From contig CAKSEO010000049.1 in assembly GCA_934446565.1 (NCBI GenBank), forward strand, positions 1-17,662: a stretch of 17,662 nucleotides of DNA. The letters run 5' to 3'. This stretch comes from an uncultured Oscillospiraceae bacterium. Lineage in GTDB: Bacteria; Bacillota; Clostridia; Oscillospirales; Ruminococcaceae. The translations under genes were made by a program, and so were the position numbers. How positions within the stretch are numbered: position 1 is the first letter of the stretch; every line of letters starts with the position of its first letter. The notes below the pieces were generated by a model. It was not told the origin of the DNA. It ran no database searches and was given only the letters and a program-made list of their open reading frames with translations. Below, piece by piece: positions 15,379 through 17,662 of this stretch.

Positions 15379-15669
15379 ATGGTCTACAGCTTCAACGACA
15401 TCAAGTGCAAGGAGATAATCAACGTCCGCAACGGCTGCCGGATAGGCTTTCCGGACGATATCGAATTCGAGAACTGCACCGCGAAGATATGCAGGCTCAT
15501 CGTTTACGGCAGGGCGCGGTTCTTCGGGCTTTTCGGCAGGGAAGAGGATATTTGCATCAAGTGGTGCGACATTGAGGTCATCGGGGAGGACACGATACTG
15601 GTTTCCTGCCAGGAGCCGTCAAATTCGCCAAAGAAGCGCGGGAAATTATTCGGAAATTTGTTGAAATAA
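15379..15669 (+). CDS. YlmC/YmxH family PRC-barrel protein
   Basis: A 96-residue PRC-barrel protein of the YlmC/YmxH family, linked by name to sporulation in Firmicutes but without a proven biochemical role. Recognisable features are KEIINVRNGCRIGFPDDIEF at the start, RLIVYGRARFFGLFG in the middle, and IKWCDIEVIGEDTILV at the end, matching the family's order of motifs. ATG with GGGGTGAG upstream. It has four cysteines, more than I would expect for a small barrel. Probably the last gene of the GGDEF-permease-ylmC unit; rpsB has its own promoter just downstream, and no clear terminator separates them. Confidence 0.85.
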   Translation: MVYSFNDIKCKEIINVRNGCRIGFPDDIEFENCTAKICRLIVYGRARFFGLFGREEDICIKWCDIEVIGEDTILVSCQEPSNSPKKRGKLFGNLLK

Positions 15670-15684
15670 ACATTGCTGTGATAG

Positions 15685-15713
15685 TTGAAAAAAAAACGGC
15701 ATTGTGGTATAAT
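15685..15713 (+). promoter_or_regulatory. Extended -10 promoter of rpsB-tsf
   Basis: TTGAAA (15685-15690), 17-base spacer ending in TGG, then TATAAT (15708-15713). The TGn just upstream of the -10 makes it an extended -10 promoter, as suits a ribosomal protein operon. Confidence 0.88.
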
Positions 15714-15719
15714 ATTTTA

Positions 15720-15844
15720 GTAAGTGTGCGGAATAATATGCACAAATACACACACGGCGCAGCCGTTCCGCCGGTGCGCACACGCGTCCGGGACGTTCAG
15801 CCGTGGAGGAAATTCATTTTAACCAAATTCAGGAGGAAAATCAA
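15720..15844 (+). promoter_or_regulatory. Structured rpsB mRNA leader, candidate S2 autoregulatory site
   Basis: About 125 bases separate the predicted start of transcription from the rpsB ATG. GTGTGCG (15724-15730) can pair with CGCACAC (15777-15783), enclosing a smaller hairpin ACGGC-GCA-GCCGT (15754-15766). A third small hairpin, CGTC-CGG-GACG, lies at 15785-15795. Ribosomal protein leaders often fold this way to bind the encoded protein and shut down translation. I cannot match it to a named leader family. Confidence 0.5.
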
Positions 15845-16576
15845 ATGGCAGTAGTATCTATGAAGCAGCTTCTCGAAGCAGGCGTACATTTCGGTCATCA
15901 GACAAGAAGATGGAACCCTAAGATGGCTCCCTACATCTTCACTGAGAGAAACGGCATCTACATCATCGACCTGCAGAAGACCGTAAGAAAGCTCGACGAG
16001 GCTTATAACTTCGTTCACGAAGTTGCAGCAAACGGCGGCGAGATCCTGTTCGTAGGCACCAAGAAGCAGGCTGCTGATTCCATCAAGGAAGAGGCTACCC
16101 GCGCAGGCGCTCACTATGTAAACGCTAGATGGCTCGGCGGTATGATGACCAACTTCAAGACCATCCAGAGAAGAATCGCAAGACTTGAGCAGCTCCACAC
16201 CATGGAGACCGACGGTACATTCGACCTGCTCCCCAAGAAGGAAGTTATCAAGCTCAACCTCGAGATCGAGAAGCTCGAAAAGTTCCTCGGCGGTATCAAG
16301 AACATGAAGAAGCTCCCCGGCGCTCTGTTCATCGTTGACCCCCGCAAGGAGAAGATCGCAGTAGCTGAGGCTAAGAAGCTCGGTATCCCGGTAGTTGCTA
16401 TCGTTGACACCAACTGCGACCCTGACGAGATCGACTACGTTATCCCCGGCAACGACGACGCTATCAGAGCAGTAAAGCTCATCGCCGGCGCTATGGCTGA
16501 CGCTATCATCTCCGCTAAGCAGGGTACTGCAGACGCTGCTGAAGAGCAGGCTGCTCCCGCAGAGGACGCTGAGTAA
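15845..16576 (+). CDS. rpsB: 30S ribosomal protein S2
   Basis: Component of the small ribosomal subunit. The N-terminal [21 protein letters not shown] and the middle [17 protein letters not shown] and [19 protein letters not shown] segments are hallmark S2 sequence. Length 243 residues is normal, ending in an acidic alanine-rich tail. Start at 15845 with AGGAGG eight bases upstream; an in-frame ATG at 15803 belongs to the leader. The usual partner tsf follows after 43 bases with its own AAAGGAG. Codon use is strongly biased, as expected for high expression. Confidence 0.98.
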   Translation: MAVVSMKQLLEAGVHFGHQTRRWNPKMAPYIFTERNGIYIIDLQKTVRKLDEAYNFVHEVAANGGEILFVGTKKQAADSIKEEATRAGAHYVNARWLGGMMTNFKTIQRRIARLEQLHTMETDGTFDLLPKKEVIKLNLEIEKLEKFLGGIKNMKKLPGALFIVDPRKEKIAVAEAKKLGIPVVAIVDTNCDPDEIDYVIPGNDDAIRAVKLIAGAMADAIISAKQGTADAAEEQAAPAEDAE

Positions 16577-16619
16577 TTCCATATACGGAACGTTTTATCA
16601 TAAGTAAAGGAGTACACAA

Positions 16620-17546
16620 ATGGCTAATATTACAGCAAGCGAAGTTAAGGAACTTCGTGAGATGACCGGCTGCGGTATGATGGACTGCAAGAGAGCTCTC
16701 GTTGAGGCTGACGGCAACAGAGATGAGGCTGTTAAGATCCTCCGTGAGAAGGGCCTTGCAAAGGCTGCCAAGAAGGCAGGCAGAATCGCTGCCGAGGGTA
16801 TCGTTAAGGCTAAGGTAAACGGCAACACTGGTGTTATCGTTGAGATCAACTGCGAGACTGACTTCTGCGCAAAGAGCGACAAGTTCCTCGAGCTGGTTGA
16901 GACCATCACCGATACTATCCTCGGTAACGACGTTGCAGACGTTGAGGCTCTCAAGAACTGCACGATCGCTGGCGGCGCACAGACCGTTTCCGAGTATATG
17001 ACCGAGAAGATCGCTACTATCGGCGAGAACATGAACATCCGTCGTTTCACCAAGATGACTGGTACTTTGGTTCCCTACATGCACGATGGTGGCAGACTCG
17101 GCACACTGGTCAAGCTCGACACCGACAAGCCCGAGGACGCAACTGTTCTCGCATGCGGCAAGAACGTAGCTCTCCAGATCACCGCTCTGAACGCACAGTA
17201 TGTATCCCAGGCTGATATCCCCGCAGAGGTTATCGCTAACGAGAAGGAAGTTCAGCTCGGCCTGGTAAAGACTGAGAACGCTCAGTCCGCTAAGCCCAAG
17301 CCCGAGAACGTACTTGAGAAGATCGTTGAGGGTCGTCTCAGAAAGTACTACGAGGAAGTTTGCCTCCTCGACCAGAAGTACTTCAAGGATGACACAATGA
17401 CCATCGCTAAGTATGTTGAGTCTGAGGCTAAGGCTGCAGGCGCTTCTATTAAGGTTGATTCTTTCGTTCGCTATGAGCGCGGCGAGGGCATCGAGAAGAA
17501 GCAGGACGACTTCGCTTCCGAAGTTGCTGCAATGGCTAAGGGCTAA
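16620..17546 (+). CDS. tsf: Translation elongation factor Ts
   Basis: Guanine nucleotide exchange factor for EF-Tu in translation. The N-terminal UBA-like segment ITASEVKELREMTGCGMMDC and the exchange-domain INCETDFCAKSDKF are diagnostic. Repeated-core features such as ATIGENMNIRRF and the VALQITALNAQYVSQADIP stretch follow, and the C-terminal module with CLLDQKYFKDDTMTI is also present. Length 308 residues is normal. It forms the classic rpsB-tsf operon and is followed by a double hairpin terminator. Confidence 0.98.
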   Translation: MANITASEVKELREMTGCGMMDCKRALVEADGNRDEAVKILREKGLAKAAKKAGRIAAEGIVKAKVNGNTGVIVEINCETDFCAKSDKFLELVETITDTILGNDVADVEALKNCTIAGGAQTVSEYMTEKIATIGENMNIRRFTKMTGTLVPYMHDGGRLGTLVKLDTDKPEDATVLACGKNVALQITALNAQYVSQADIPAEVIANEKEVQLGLVKTENAQSAKPKPENVLEKIVEGRLRKYYEEVCLLDQKYFKDDTMTIAKYVESEAKAAGASIKVDSFVRYERGEGIEKKQDDFASEVAAMAKG

Positions 17547-17555
17547 TTCCCGATA

Positions 17556-17593
17556 AAGCTGAAGGGCTGTCCGTAAGGACAGCCCTTCAGCTT
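17556..17593 (+). terminator. First hairpin after tsf
   Basis: A perfect 17-bp stem (17556-17572 with 17577-17593) closed by a GTAA tetraloop. It carries the core GGGCTGTCC and GGACAGCCC. It has no U-tract of its own and is followed by GTCGAAAAAGCC. Confidence 0.75.
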
Positions 17594-17602
17594 GTCGAAA
17601 AA
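17587..17602 (+). repeat. Core of an intergenic repeat, copy 2 (plus orientation)
   Basis: TCAGCTTGTCGAAAAA, identical to the minus-strand sequence at 62-77. It overlaps the end of the first hairpin after tsf and leads into the second hairpin, as in copy 1. Confidence 0.7.
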
Positions 17603-17637
17603 GCCATCTTTCGTAGAAAAAAGAAAGAGGGCTTTTT
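17598..17637 (+). terminator. Second hairpin after tsf, with U-tract
   Basis: AAAAAGCC (17598-17605) pairs with GGCTTTTT (17630-17637), with an inner pair CTTTC (17608-17612) and GAAAG (17623-17627). The stem ends in five T, giving the actual release site. The last 25 bases of the window hold no gene I can support. Confidence 0.7.
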
Positions 17638-17662
17638 GAATATTAAGCAGCGAGGAATATGA

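Noticed and set aside
17652..17662. A possible new gene start (GAGG then ATG) at the right edge
   Set aside because: The spacing of three bases is too short and no coding sequence remains in the window to judge it.

Overview
The window looks like a chromosomal segment of a gut or rumen Clostridia bacterium, most likely Oscillospiraceae of the Ruminococcus type. The evidence is near-consensus sigma-A promoters (several TTGAAA-17-TATAAT), strong AGGAG ribosome binding sites, a YlmC/YmxH sporulation-type protein, a YicI-type alpha-xylosidase, cyclic-di-GMP proteins with LacI-like sensor domains, and the style of the S2 and EF-Ts proteins. I could not run a search, so the genus is inference. I see no insertion sequence, phage gene, tRNA, rRNA or CRISPR array. 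No gap between genes exceeds about 300 bases.

Left part (1-5780): a minus-strand sodium:alanine/glycine symporter (agcS family) runs towards the left edge and ends in a multi-hairpin terminator region. Divergently, a TTG-started 1239-residue protein combines a LacI-type ligand-binding domain without a helix-turn-helix, a cysteine-rich linker, a GAF-like region, a degenerate GGDEF (SGDEF) domain, an apparently intact EAL domain and a C-terminal beta-solenoid of about seven repeats. This is the most unusual gene in the window.

Middle (5780-10440): a minus-strand aldo/keto reductase and a divergent LysR regulator share overlapping promoters with a perfect 18-bp palindrome across both -10 boxes. 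Then come two minus-strand genes with separate promoters. One is a shortened PTS Enzyme I homologue that keeps its phospho-histidine but has lost most PEP- and magnesium-binding residues. The other is an ApbE-type FAD:protein FMN transferase lipoprotein.

Right part (10480-17662): a minus-strand GH31 alpha-xylosidase (yicI) has a strong promoter followed by a LacI-family-like operator. Divergent from it is a probable plus-strand operon of a membrane GGDEF diguanylate cyclase, an SLC13/ArsB-like anion permease and a YlmC/YmxH PRC-barrel protein. The housekeeping pair rpsB-tsf follows, with its own extended -10 promoter and a structured leader. It ends in a double-hairpin terminator whose core sequence is also found, in the same orientation relative to its gene, after agcS at the other end of the window.

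Themes: cyclic-di-GMP turnover (one likely phosphodiesterase and one likely synthase, neither with an RxxD inhibitory site), carbohydrate and amino-acid uptake or use, and a possibly repurposed PTS protein. A direct functional link between these loci is not shown by the sequence.
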